DNA of 64,000 bases from Sphingomonas sp. PP-CE-1G-424 (lineage in GTDB: Bacteria; Pseudomonadota; Alphaproteobacteria; Sphingomonadales; Sphingomonadaceae). This document shows positions 26,753 to 35,200 of the stretch, piece by piece. The stretch is taken from the NCBI RefSeq assembly GCF_004341085.1, contig NZ_SLXW01000003.1, positions 1-64,000 of the forward strand. Reading direction: 5' to 3'. Within the stretch, counting starts at the first letter, position 1. Every line of letters starts with the position of its first letter. The translations under genes and the position numbers were made by a program. A model generated the notes under the pieces. That model saw only the letters and a list, made by a program, of their open reading frames with translations, was not told the origin of the DNA and ran no database searches.

Positions 26753-26826
26753 CCGCTGTCGCAAAACGCGTAATATACGAGACGTGCGGAGATCAGGAGA
26801 TTCGCGACAGAAGCGGAGGCCTTCAT
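26753..26826. repeat. TGTCGC-type inverted repeat
   Basis: CCGCTGTCGCAAAA near 26753-26766 pairs with TTCGCGACAGAAGCGG near 26811-26826; CTGTCGC/GCGACAG is exact. Same family as the pairs at 18186-18309, and again close upstream of a 60-bp repeat or beside one. Confidence 0.6.
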
Positions 26827-26913
26827 CGGGTCAACCGCCGAGCGGAAGCTCGTGTTGCCTGATCGGCTATCTGCTCCGGTATAGAATCAGCCAATCCAAG
26901 CAATATCTAAACA

Positions 26914-26973
26914 TTAACGAGCGTCCGGTTTCAAGCGGCGCCAATCGCGGCGTGAACGTCCACTTGTGGGTCT
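26914..26973 (+). repeat. 60-bp interspersed repeat, copy 2
   Basis: Begins ATTAACGAGCGTCCGGTTT and ends GAACGTCCACTTGTGGGTC. Exactly 60 bp; the left arm is the most diverged of the nine. Confidence 0.65.
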
Positions 26974-27205
26974 GGCCGGAAGCCGTAGGGCAGGGCGCGT
27001 TCTGCTACCCTTTTTCTTTCGGGGCTGGCACGCGGCCAGTCCCGAACGTTATTGGCGATGGTGGCGCGCATCGTCCTGATTGCAGTGAATAATATTGATC
27101 GCATTTCGATGTATCTTGAAAGACCACGTTGACCGCCGCGATGAATTATCGAATAATATTTTTGTAAAAATCGTGAATTAGTCTCGGTGTTCGGGGGTTA
27201 GCGTA

Positions 27206-28192
27206 ATGCGTAAGCTGTTGTCTGGGGTTGCCGCGTGCAGCCTGATCGTCCTGACGTCCGGCTGCGGTAGCGACGACGGTTCGGCTACGACGCCGCCAAT
27301 CACGACGGTCCCCGGTGCCACGCCGACGCCGACGCCGACGCCGACGCCAGCACCGACGCCGGCTCCAACGCCCGCGCCGACCCCTACGCCGACGCCGGCT
27401 TCTTATGTCTCCCCTTGCGATTTCACGCGCAGCCAGGCGGTGAACCTGCTGTTTGGCGCCGAGGTGCAGGCGAAACCCACGTTCCCCTCGCCCAGCACCT
27501 ATCGGTATGCGTCCGCGTCGGCTGCACTCGTAGATCTAGGAACGAACTCGTCCTTCCAGCTCGACGCCGCGACCCGCAACGTGAGTTTGGTACGCAACGG
27601 CGCGACAATCGCCTCATTCACAGGGGCGCAGCGCAATATCCCGGAACCCGGTGACGAAGGTATCGCCTATAGCGCAGGCGCCAATCTTTTCGGATTTGGC
27701 TGCATTCCGTCCAGTCTCGCCCTCGCCTATACGGTGACCGCGGTGTACGCGGTCAATCTGGACCCGGTACCGCCTGCTGCGGATACGTCCGGTCTGATCC
27801 TGGTCGGCGGTACACCGACGATATCGTTGAGTGAGCTGTCGTCGGGCAGCTACGGCTCATTGGTTTCGCTCAGCATTCTAACGACCGGCTCCGACAATCC
27901 GGAAGACTCGACCGACGCCCGGACCATCACCACCGTCACCTTCGACCTCGCGAGCGGCGTGCTGAAGGGGACCCTGACCGGGGTGGGCGATAAGACCTAT
28001 ACCGTGAATTTCACGGCCACGCTGATACCCGGAACGACGCGGTTCCAGGGCGTCGTGACGACCGCAAGCGGGGCGACCGGCAAGCTAAGCGGCGGGTTTT
28101 TCGGTCCGGGTGGCAGAGAATATGGCTTCACCCTAGCGGTCGACGACGGCACGGCGCACATCACCGGCGTAGGCTTGGGTAAAAGAAGCTAG
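27206..28192 (+). CDS. TbpB/Slam-type surface lipoprotein
   Basis: 328 residues. A lipoprotein signal ends in LTSGC, with Cys20 as the lipidated residue. A Pro/Thr-rich linker (TPTPTPAP repeats, about 36-68) follows; its DNA is a near-perfect run of GACGCC/CACCGA-like units. The C-terminal domain ends in ATGKLSGGFFGPGGREYGF, the barrel motif of transferrin-binding-protein-like and Slam-dependent surface lipoproteins (GxFyGp-A-E-GG). It is probably anchored in the outer membrane and may bind metal, haem or a host or plant ligand. No Slam gene is visible nearby. Confidence 0.7.
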   Translation: MRKLLSGVAACSLIVLTSGCGSDDGSATTPPITTVPGATPTPTPTPTPAPTPAPTPAPTPTPTPASYVSPCDFTRSQAVNLLFGAEVQAKPTFPSPSTYRYASASAALVDLGTNSSFQLDAATRNVSLVRNGATIASFTGAQRNIPEPGDEGIAYSAGANLFGFGCIPSSLALAYTVTAVYAVNLDPVPPAADTSGLILVGGTPTISLSELSSGSYGSLVSLSILTTGSDNPEDSTDARTITTVTFDLASGVLKGTLTGVGDKTYTVNFTATLIPGTTRFQGVVTTASGATGKLSGGFFGPGGREYGFTLAVDDGTAHITGVGLGKRS

Positions 28193-28219
28193 ACTGACAC
28201 GGCAGCACGGTTGCGGGAT

Positions 28220-28247
28220 CGTGCGCGGCGGCTTCGCCTCTCGCACG
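28220..28247. terminator. Hairpin after the lipoprotein gene
   Basis: CGTGCG (28220-28225) pairs with CGCACG (28242-28247), with GGC-TTC-GCC inside, 28 bp after the stop. There is no T run, so it may be an RNA-stabilising hairpin rather than a classical terminator. Confidence 0.45.
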
Positions 28248-28334
28248 GTCCGGCGCCGGAACGATATGCCGCGTCGGTTCGCGTGAGTAGCGCTCTCTCG
28301 CCCCTTTGCCCCGCACCCGGGTAAGGCTCGCGGC

Positions 28335-28515
28335 ATGACCCGTGCTCCCCTTACGCTCTACAACAGCCTCTCCCGCCAAAGAGAGCGCTTCGTGCCGATC
28401 GATCCGGGCAATGTTGGCATCTATTTCCTTGGGCCGACGGTCTACAATCACGCGCATATCGGCAATTTGCGCGCCTACGTCTTCACGCCACGCTGTGGCG
28501 CGTGCTGACGTGGAA
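28335..28515 (+). pseudogene. cysS: cysS 5' fragment (cysteinyl-tRNA synthetase)
   Basis: From the ATG at 28335 the frame reads [40 protein letters not shown] and LRAYVF. This is the start of cysteinyl-tRNA synthetases, including the HIGH-like HIGN element and the GPTVY strand (with L for the usual zinc-ligand Cys in CGPTVY). After YVF the frame shifts by one base near 28487 and continues ATLWRVLTW, the next block. It then stops matching. So only about 60 codons of a duplicated or displaced cysS remain, next to a 60-bp repeat. The replacement of the zinc Cys shows it was already non-functional. Confidence 0.7.
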
Positions 28516-28601
28516 ATCCTCGAAAGCAGCCGGACCGCTTTCCTCTCCCATCACGACATTCGCGACCGGATTGCCGCCTTCACAGTCGGTTCGTCGCGAA
28601 G

Positions 28602-28661
28602 ATTAACCAGCGTCCGAAGTTGGGAAGTGGGGCAAGGGGCGTGAGCGTCCGATTATGGGTC
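28602..28661 (+). repeat. 60-bp interspersed repeat, copy 3
   Basis: Begins ATTAACCAGCGTCCGAAGTT and ends GAGCGTCCGATTATGGGTC. Exactly 60 bp; ends 30 bp before the stop codon of the cupin gene on the minus strand. Confidence 0.75.
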
Positions 28662-28691
28662 AGTATGTGATCAGGCCAAATGTAATGCCGC

Positions 28692-29318
28692 TCAGCGGCA
28701 AAAGCCCGTTGGCGTCCACTGTCCGCCGCCAGGAATCACGAACGGCACCCCTTTCGGCGCGATGATTAAAACCAAGTTCCTGCGGCCTCGAGGCGCAGCC
28801 TGCAAATGAACGCCACTTGGCACGATGTATGTGCCACCGGCGCCGATCTTACGCTTGTCGGAGGGCGTTTCCATGCACTGCTCTCCCTCCACGATATAGA
28901 ACGCTTCGGGTCCCGGATGCGAGTGGACACGTGTTCTCATTCCTGGCGGAAAGATCGCTTCGGAAAAATGAGCGATCACGTGACCGATCGGCAACCTTAA
29001 CGGGCCTATGACGGCTCTTTCAATGCCGCCTTCCGCCGGCTCAGCGGCCCTGCCCAGTATATATAACCAATATCGCGAATGGGCCGCCGCGACGGCAGCC
29101 CGTCTGTGCCTGGACGCTTCCGCATTAGCAGTCTCCAAGGTCGGATACTCAAGAATATGCCAGTAGAGCTTTGCCGGCGCGCCGACGAGATCGAGTTCGC
29201 TGGTCTGATAGCAACCCAGCGTCTCACGATCAGCTGGCACCGGAGCGATGCACAGACCGGGGACCGGAGGCACGTCAGATTGCACGATCGTAGCTAACAG
29301 CAACATCGACAAAAGCAT
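28692..29318 (-). CDS. Exported cupin-domain protein
   Basis: 208 residues with a short hydrophobic signal (MLLSMLLLATIVQS). The C-terminal half is a single cupin: FPPGMRTRVHSHPGPEAFYIVEGEQCMETP (motif 1, metal-binding HSH...E) and GGTYIVPSGVHLQAA (motif 2 with His). The N-terminal part contains YWHILEYPTLETANAEASRHR and may be a dimerisation or substrate region. The reaction cannot be told from sequence; such proteins range from oxygenases to sugar isomerases. It is flanked by a LuxR-type regulator transcribed in the same direction from 30581. Confidence 0.65.
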   Translation of the reverse strand: MLLSMLLLATIVQSDVPPVPGLCIAPVPADRETLGCYQTSELDLVGAPAKLYWHILEYPTLETANAEASRHRRAAVAAAHSRYWLYILGRAAEPAEGGIERAVIGPLRLPIGHVIAHFSEAIFPPGMRTRVHSHPGPEAFYIVEGEQCMETPSDKRKIGAGGTYIVPSGVHLQAAPRGRRNLVLIIAPKGVPFVIPGGGQWTPTGFCR

Positions 29319-29465
29319 CTATGCCTCCCATTTTCAGGAACGTCCTGACGCATATCATGCAACCCTCAAATAAGCAGCTGACACCGGGTAGGGAGATGAA
29401 CGGCTGCTACGTCCCCCAAAGTGATGATGAACGGACGGCCAACAACGCCGGTACCGTATCGTTCG

Positions 29466-30581
29466 TCAGCGGCTGACCAAGCGCAGCAGGTCGGTCTGGC
29501 CATCGACGCCAGCCTTGAGAAAAATCGTCTTGAGGTACTGACGAGCAGTTCCCGTCGAGATGTCCATGTTTGCCGCCGATCGCGTCAGGGTCGCACCTCG
29601 TGCCAGTTCTTGAACCAGTTGCGCCTCGCGATGCGTCAGTCCCAGTTCGCTGACTAGCGACGACGGGGAGAGGCAGGCGACCGTTCCAGGGTCGCGCAAC
29701 TGAACCACGATTCCACCGCCGAACGACGAGCCGGACAATCGATCGCCAGGCATCACGTTCGCAACCAGTGGCCAGCCGGGGAAGCCGCGACCAAGCATCA
29801 CCTGGAATGGTGCCGTTGCCGCCGCAGCCCTTTCGCAATCGTCGAAGCCACCCTGAAAACTTCGTACCGCGCCTATCGCACGCTGGAGCCGAAGGTCGTC
29901 TGCGCGGTTGGCAGCAACTATCCCGGTCCGCGATCGGCGGATACGGTCGCCTCGGGTCAGCGAGGCGTCCGCCGCGGCGTTGACGTGCCGAATGCGGCCA
30001 TCTGGATCGAGCACGATCACGCCGTCCGGCACCATGTCGAGCGCATCGCGTATTCGCTGCCCCGCAAGCCTGTCCTGCGCCAATCGGCCAGCTATCGCCG
30101 TGATAGTGACCAGGTGCGGCAGCGCCGCTGCCAGAAGGGCGACAGCATCGTCCTCGAAGTCAGGATCTGCCGCGGCAGATCTGCAGACCGCCGTCACCAC
30201 CATGTCCGATGCGTCGCGCTGCAGTCCGTAGACGGCAAGCCCCCCGTCGAGCGGGCGCAACGTGGCCTGGTACATAGTGGTACGGACGATCTCGTGCCGC
30301 GGCATCATGTCTGTCATACGAAAGGTGGACCCGGTCGGGACGCTTGCGACCAAATGTCGATATTCGTCCGACCGGTCCAGTCCACCGAACTGCGCCGCGG
30401 AGACTGAAGCGAGGTGATGCGATGTGGCGAACATCTCCCCGAAATCGGGTCCCGTTCGCATCACGATGGCATGCGCGGCACCCAAGGCCGAGCAGAGGAC
30501 GTCGAGCGCAGCAGTCGCCGGCTCGTCTGTCACGAGACACGCGTAGAGATCGCCAACGAGCTTTATGACTGGTGACGCCAT
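29466..30581 (-). CDS. LuxR-family transcriptional regulator with PAS-like domain
   Basis: 371 residues from the ATG at 30581, preceded by GGAGG 8 nt upstream; a longer frame to 30641 lacks such a site. The N-terminal half is uncharacterised. A PAS-like segment follows (LDMVPDGVIVLDPDGRIRHVNAAAD), and the C-terminus is a LuxR helix-turn-helix (LTHREAQLVQELARGATLTRSAANMDISTGTARQYLKTIFLKAGVDGQTDLLRLV). No receiver domain. It may regulate the adjacent cupin gene or the divergent exported protein. Confidence 0.8.
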   Translation of the reverse strand: MASPVIKLVGDLYACLVTDEPATAALDVLCSALGAAHAIVMRTGPDFGEMFATSHHLASVSAAQFGGLDRSDEYRHLVASVPTGSTFRMTDMMPRHEIVRTTMYQATLRPLDGGLAVYGLQRDASDMVVTAVCRSAAADPDFEDDAVALLAAALPHLVTITAIAGRLAQDRLAGQRIRDALDMVPDGVIVLDPDGRIRHVNAAADASLTRGDRIRRSRTGIVAANRADDLRLQRAIGAVRSFQGGFDDCERAAAATAPFQVMLGRGFPGWPLVANVMPGDRLSGSSFGGGIVVQLRDPGTVACLSPSSLVSELGLTHREAQLVQELARGATLTRSAANMDISTGTARQYLKTIFLKAGVDGQTDLLRLVSR

Positions 30582-30779
30582 TCGATGGGCCTCCGCGGTA
30601 GCGCAGTGACGAAAGCTGCTCGCAACAGGGTAGAATGTCAAAATTGGATTGGCTGCGGCCAGTGCGAAATGGGTGCGGCGCTACTCCCATTTGGGAGTGT
30701 CGTTGCGCTTGGCCGATGCGCACGATGGCGCGAGGTCGGTTGAGGTCATCAACCGACGTTCCGTCAGGAGATAACCGTC

Positions 30780-31163
30780 ATGAAATCTCGCATTGTCCTA
30801 CTTTGCTGCCTGCTTTCCGCTGCCGTTCCAAGTGCGTCGTTCGCCGCAACGACTGGAAATCCACTGGGGATCGCCATCGGCAACCTCCTTATTGGCGACT
30901 ACGGCAGCGAGGGTAAGGTGACGGCCGCTTTCGATCCCGACGGCATGGTCGCAATGACCTTTCCCGATGGAGGAACCGCCAAACAGAGATGGGTCGCGGA
31001 CGCGAACTTCTTCTGCATGATCGCGACGCCTGCAGCGGATGGCAAGATGGGCTACCGGTGCGAGCGCAACCTGATCCAGGGTAAAAAACTTGGAGAGGTG
31101 TGGCCGCAGGTGGACTCAGAAGGAAAGACCGTATCCATCTCCGTACAGAAGCGCGCCCGCTAG
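30780..31163 (+). CDS. Small exported protein, unknown
   Basis: 127 residues with a clear signal peptide (MKSRIVLLCCLLSAAVPSASFAA). The mature part (GKVTAAFDPDGMVAMTFPDGG, FFCMIATPAADGKMGYRCERNL) is beta-rich with two Cys that could pair. A GGAG site precedes the ATG. Divergent from the LuxR gene and possibly its target. Not recognised. Confidence 0.6.
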   Translation: MKSRIVLLCCLLSAAVPSASFAATTGNPLGIAIGNLLIGDYGSEGKVTAAFDPDGMVAMTFPDGGTAKQRWVADANFFCMIATPAADGKMGYRCERNLIQGKKLGEVWPQVDSEGKTVSISVQKRAR

Positions 31164-31199
31164 CGATCAGTACGATCGTCATAGGATCGAGGGGGGCAC

Positions 31200-31976
31200 A
31201 TGATGGCCAGTCTTGCTGCAGATAATGCTACCTCACCGAAGAACAGCGGCTTTTTCCTATACAGTTCGCTAGTGATGGCGGCGACGATCGTGGCGGGATT
31301 TTCGCTGCAGTTGGGGATGGGGCGCTCGAGCTTCGGATCGCCACCGATCGTGCACGCGCACGCGATCGTCTTTATGGGCTGGGTGGTCCTGTACGTAGCC
31401 CAGAACGTATTCGTCGCGCGCCAGGCGCGCAGCCTTCACAGGCAGCTCGGCTGGATTGGAGTAGTCTGGGTCGTGGCCATGGTCGTGCTCGGGACGATCG
31501 TCACGGTGCGAATGGTCCGCGCAGGGCATGCTCCGTTCTTCTTCGCGCCGCTGAAGTTTCTTATATTCAATCCGATCTCGCTAATCGCTTTCGCCGGCCT
31601 CACCGCAGCCGCGATACGGTTGCGCCGCCACACCGAATGGCACGCCCGGCTACACTATTGCGCAATGGCGAACCTGCTGGGCCCAGCGCTTGGACGGCTC
31701 ATGCCTCTGCCGCTGCTGATACCCTATGCGTACGAGGCGACGTTCGTAGCGATGATGGTCTTCCCTGCGGCTGGCGCGATAGCGGACTTCCGTACGCGAC
31801 GCCGGGTGCATCCGGCATGGTGGTGGGGCATCGCCGCACTTGTAGCAACGACCCTAGTCACCGAGGCTCTTTCAAACAGTACAGCCGGTCTGACTCTATA
31901 TCGTCAGGTCACTGCGGGATCGTCAGGTGCTATGATCGCGCCTCTCTCCTACCCTCCCTGGCCTCCGCTCGCCTGA
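31200..31976 (+). CDS. Polytopic membrane protein, unknown
   Basis: 258 residues with about seven hydrophobic segments (LVMAATIVAGFSLQLGMG, AIVFMGWVVLYVAQNVFVA, WIGVVWVVAMVVLGTIVTV, FLIFNPISLIAFAGLTAA, and three more). Histidines lie near membrane borders (PPIVHAHAIVF, SLHRQLG, EWHARLHYCAMANLLGPALG), which would suit haem or metal binding, as in DUF2306-like proteins, but I cannot name the family. A GAGGGGGG site precedes the double ATG. 36 bp after the small exported protein, so probably one operon. Confidence 0.6.
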   Translation: MMASLAADNATSPKNSGFFLYSSLVMAATIVAGFSLQLGMGRSSFGSPPIVHAHAIVFMGWVVLYVAQNVFVARQARSLHRQLGWIGVVWVVAMVVLGTIVTVRMVRAGHAPFFFAPLKFLIFNPISLIAFAGLTAAAIRLRRHTEWHARLHYCAMANLLGPALGRLMPLPLLIPYAYEATFVAMMVFPAAGAIADFRTRRRVHPAWWWGIAALVATTLVTEALSNSTAGLTLYRQVTAGSSGAMIAPLSYPPWPPLA

Positions 31977-32377
31977 ACGCAACGTGCTCAACAAATCGGC
32001 CTGCAGAGATGAAACAAGGTCGCGAATAGTTGGCTTATCGGTCCCGCCGTAATCTGAGCAGTCACAGACTATCGTCAACTGACGTCTCGAACGCCTTGCT
32101 GGCTGCAATGCTTTCCAGCATGAGCCCCGCCTCGACATGAACGAAGGGCCGAAGTTGGGAGCCAGGAAAGGGACTTGAGCGTCCGTTTGTGGGTCAGACA
32201 CCCTTAGATCGGGCAGGCTTAGTCTATCGCTCCGCCGATCCATGGCAGGTCACCGCGCGTTACGCATGGTGTATTGGCCATGCAACACGCATCGTATCTG
32301 GTAATGCAGCTCACGGCTGGCGCAGCTGGTATGGCTTCCGCCTACTGCGCATAGACAGTCTTGGGGACTGACTGGCC
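31977..32377. other. Spacer with one 60-bp repeat
   Basis: No gene seen in about 400 bp between a plus-strand membrane protein and a minus-strand amidohydrolase, both ending here. Apart from the 60-bp repeat I see nothing. Confidence 0.5.
32137..32195 (+). repeat. 60-bp interspersed repeat, copy 4
   Basis: Begins ATGAACGAAGGGCCGAAGTT and ends GAGCGTCCGTTTGTGGGTC. 59 bp, one base short in the middle. Confidence 0.75.
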
Positions 32378-33388
32378 TCAGAAACGCGATGCGGCTGCAG
32401 CGCCGGTCAACCGGAGCCAGTTGCCATGCGCGAACGCCGCCTTGTCAGCTTCGCTCAGACCGCAGCCTTCCAAGAATCGACGCGCGTCGCCGCCCTCCCG
32501 GTATTGGTAGGGATAGTCCGTCGAGAACAGCAGCCGGTTCGGGCCGACGACCGCCATCGCTCGCTCCAGATAGTGGGGCAGGAACATGCCACTGGCGGTC
32601 ACGTACAGGTTGTGTCGCAGATAGTGCGCGATCGGGTTGGACAGGTCCGCGACGCGGTCCATGACCGCCAGGCGTTCCGCGTAGAAGAGAACTAGTTCGC
32701 CCCAATGGCCGAGGATCACCTGGAGGTTCGGCAAGCGATCGAACGTGCCTGCCAGAACGAGGCGTAGGAACTGGATGCCGGCGTCATAGTGCCAGCCTAG
32801 TCCCACGGTCGCGAAGGCGGCGTCCACGATTGGCGAGAAGCCGGCGTAATAGGCGTCTCGTACCGGCGCTGGTGGTGTGCGGGGGTGCAGCAGCACGGGC
32901 ACGCCCAGTGCTGCTGCACAATCGAGAACTGGCGCGAATGCCGGGTCGTCGAGGTGGCGCGTGCCAACCCGGCCGCACAGCATCGTGCCCTTGAAGCCTA
33001 GCGTCGAAACGCAGCGCTCGAGCTCGATCGCGGCTTCGTCAGGCAAGGACACCGGCAGGGTCGCCATCGCTTGGAACCTGGTCGGGTGCTGTGCGACCGC
33101 CTCCGCCAAGGCGTCATTGGTGCGCCGTGCCAACTCCACGCTTTCCAAGCCGAGATCGTGCAGCGCGGGGGTGGTCAGCGACAGCACCTGAACGTCGAGG
33201 CCGGTTTCGTCCATCAGCGCGAGTCTTTCGTCCGCGAGGTCGACAAGGCGCCGTCCGAACGCGCCTCGATGGTAGCCGACGCTCGGATCGGCCGCTTCCA
33301 GCCCGATCGCATGCCATGCGTGTTCGATCGCTGGCGTCAGGAAGTGTTCCTCGATGCCGATCAGCTTCGTTGCTGGCTCGGTCACCAT
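32378..33388 (-). CDS. Amidohydrolase-2 family decarboxylase/hydrolase
   Basis: 336 residues, TIM-barrel metal-dependent hydrolase of the ACMSD / gamma-resorcylate decarboxylase type. Visible sites: EEHF at about 12-15 (metal ligands), LLHPR (metal His), GHWGE (His) and STDYPY with the metal-binding/catalytic Asp. Such enzymes decarboxylate aromatic acids without oxidation, for example 2,3-dihydroxybenzoate. The gene overlaps the upstream SDR stop by 7 bp, so the two form an operon, with a divergent LysR gene as likely regulator. The substrate is not evident. Confidence 0.8.
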   Translation of the reverse strand: MVTEPATKLIGIEEHFLTPAIEHAWHAIGLEAADPSVGYHRGAFGRRLVDLADERLALMDETGLDVQVLSLTTPALHDLGLESVELARRTNDALAEAVAQHPTRFQAMATLPVSLPDEAAIELERCVSTLGFKGTMLCGRVGTRHLDDPAFAPVLDCAAALGVPVLLHPRTPPAPVRDAYYAGFSPIVDAAFATVGLGWHYDAGIQFLRLVLAGTFDRLPNLQVILGHWGELVLFYAERLAVMDRVADLSNPIAHYLRHNLYVTASGMFLPHYLERAMAVVGPNRLLFSTDYPYQYREGGDARRFLEGCGLSEADKAAFAHGNWLRLTGAAAASRF

Positions 33389-34089
33389 GGGACCGTGTTC
33401 CCGTCGCGATCGAGGAAGGCGAGACCCGGCTTGCCCTGGCGGCCGAGCAGCACGTCCACGATCAGAGGCACGCTATCGTCTACGCCGAACGGCGCCTTTG
33501 GCCCGCCGAGCCGGGTTCGTATCCAGCCGGGTGCCATCAGCACCAGTGCGCGGCGATCCTCTGCATGGCGCGCCGCGTAGCTCCGTACGAGTTGATTGAG
33601 CGCCGCCTTGCTGCTGCGATAGACCTCGTGAAGGCCGTTGGTGTTGTTGGTGATGCTGCCCTGGCCCGAGGACATGACCCCGATCAGCCCGTCGGGTGCG
33701 ACCAGATTCCGGCAGGCGTCGATCACGCGCATGGGACCGAGCGCATTCGTCACGAGCACGCGCGCATATTCCTCGGTCGCGATCTCGCCGGCGATTTCGT
33801 CCTCCATGTTCGCAGTGCCGGCGTTGACGAACAGCAGGTCGAACACCCTGCTGGCGAGACGGTCGCGCAGCATGGCGATCTGTTGCGGTTGAGCGATATC
33901 GACGGTCTTGATCTCGATACGATCGGGATGTGCCTTGGCCAGATCGTGCAGTTCGGTTCGGGCGCCCGCGCGCACGGTGGCGACGACATGCCATCCGCGC
34001 TTCGCGAACTCACCGGCCAAACCGAGGCCCAGGCCGCGCGATGCGCCGATCAGCAGGATTGTGCCGGGATTGGAGATGTCTTGGGTCAT
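33382..34089 (-). CDS. Short-chain dehydrogenase/reductase
   Basis: 235 residues from the ATG at 34089. Rossmann motif GASRGLGLG near the N-terminus, a cofactor-discriminating ATVRAG, VNAG (in LLFVNAGTANM), a Ser in VMSSGQGS and catalytic YRSSK. It lies directly upstream of the amidohydrolase and is translationally coupled to it, suggesting a reduction/oxidation step in the same catabolic route. Confidence 0.8.
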   Translation of the reverse strand: MTQDISNPGTILLIGASRGLGLGLAGEFAKRGWHVVATVRAGARTELHDLAKAHPDRIEIKTVDIAQPQQIAMLRDRLASRVFDLLFVNAGTANMEDEIAGEIATEEYARVLVTNALGPMRVIDACRNLVAPDGLIGVMSSGQGSITNNTNGLHEVYRSSKAALNQLVRSYAARHAEDRRALVLMAPGWIRTRLGGPKAPFGVDDSVPLIVDVLLGRQGKPGLAFLDRDGNTVPW

Positions 34090-34217
34090 GGGATGCTCCG
34101 AAGTATGTCGGGGCAATATCTACTCGGCCGCGATGAATGCGCCAGACGCAGCGGATGCACAGTATCATTGCACCAGGCGCCTATCGTGTTGCAGCTGGAT
34201 CGAGCATGGTCGCGGCT

Positions 34218-35132
34218 ATGACCGACCTCGATTTGAACCTGCTTGATGCACTCGACGCACTTCTGTCCGAGGGGAGCGTGACCGGGGCCGCGCGAAAGCT
34301 GGGACTGAGCGCGTCGGCGATGAGCCGGACCCTGACGCGGCTTCGCAACGCTACTGGCGATCCGCTCCTCGTCAGAGCAGGACGTGGCCTGGTGCCGACG
34401 CCGCGGGCGATCGAGCTGCGCGATGTCGTTCACGCACTCGTGCGCGACGTTCGAACGGTCCTCAAGCCGCCAACTGGCGAGATCGACATGGCGGAGCTCG
34501 ACCGCGTCTTCACAATCCGCGCGAGCGAAGGTTTCGTCGAGATGTTCTGCGGTCCGTTGGTGGCCGGCATCGCATCGGCGGCGCCTCGTGTCCGCCTGCG
34601 CTTCGCGCCGAAGCCCGATAAGAACGCCGAGCCGCTACGCGCGGGGCAGATCGACCTAGAAATCGGAGTACTCGGCGTTTCCGCGCCCGAAATGCGCACG
34701 CGCCTCATCTTCCGCGACCGGTTTGTCGGAGCGGCGAGAACGGGGCATCCGCTGCTTTCGGGCGCGATCACGCCCGAGCGCTACGCAGCCTGCCGGCATG
34801 TCGCCGCGTCCCGCCGTGGCGCGTTCACCGGCCCGGTCGATGCCGCGCTGGCCGACCTGGGGCTGAGCCGCGACACGATGGTGGTCGTGCCGGGCTTCTC
34901 CGACGCCTTGCGGATCGCCAGGCAGTCGGACCTGATCGCGCTCGTGCCCGGTTTGGGTTTTCGTCGCAAAGCACCGGGTGCGGAAGGAATTTGCACGTTC
35001 CCGCTTCCCGTTCCTACCCCCGAGATTGCCGTGTCGGCGATCTGGCATCCACGGATGGACGCCGATCCCGCTCACCGGTGGCTGCGAGAGACCGTGATCG
35101 GGATTTGCCAAAAGATGGTGCCGGACAGCTGA
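34218..35132 (+). CDS. LysR-family transcriptional regulator
   Basis: 304 residues from ATG 34218; ATG 34206 and an upstream frame to 34137 are possible. The N-terminal winged helix is LNLLDALDALLSEGSVTGAA / RKLGLSASAMSRTLTRLRNA, followed by the usual DPLLVRAGRGLVPTPRA. The rest is a periplasmic-binding-like co-inducer domain. It is divergent from the SDR/amidohydrolase operon with about 128 bp between starts, the classic LysR arrangement, so it probably controls that operon and itself. Confidence 0.85.
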   Translation: MTDLDLNLLDALDALLSEGSVTGAARKLGLSASAMSRTLTRLRNATGDPLLVRAGRGLVPTPRAIELRDVVHALVRDVRTVLKPPTGEIDMAELDRVFTIRASEGFVEMFCGPLVAGIASAAPRVRLRFAPKPDKNAEPLRAGQIDLEIGVLGVSAPEMRTRLIFRDRFVGAARTGHPLLSGAITPERYAACRHVAASRRGAFTGPVDAALADLGLSRDTMVVVPGFSDALRIARQSDLIALVPGLGFRRKAPGAEGICTFPLPVPTPEIAVSAIWHPRMDADPAHRWLRETVIGICQKMVPDS

Positions 35133-35200
35133 GGCGGAGGGCTCTGCCGAAGTTCCATCCTCAAGCAGCGCCTCCGACTAACCCACCGGTGCTCAGGCGG

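Larger units (their letters stand above)
26413..27205. other. Repeat-bearing spacer, about 790 bp
   Basis: No gene I can support; the plus frame 26455-26862 crosses an inverted repeat and looks random. The spacer holds a TGTCGC-type inverted repeat and a 60-bp repeat (listed separately). The last 120 bp are AT-rich and probably carry the promoter of the lipoprotein gene. Confidence 0.5.

Noticed and set aside
26455..26862. 135-codon plus-strand frame
   Set aside because: It crosses an inverted repeat, has no ribosome site and no recognisable fold.
33091..34221. 376-codon plus-strand frame
   Set aside because: Antisense to the SDR gene and part of the amidohydrolase gene; Arg/Pro-rich shadow.
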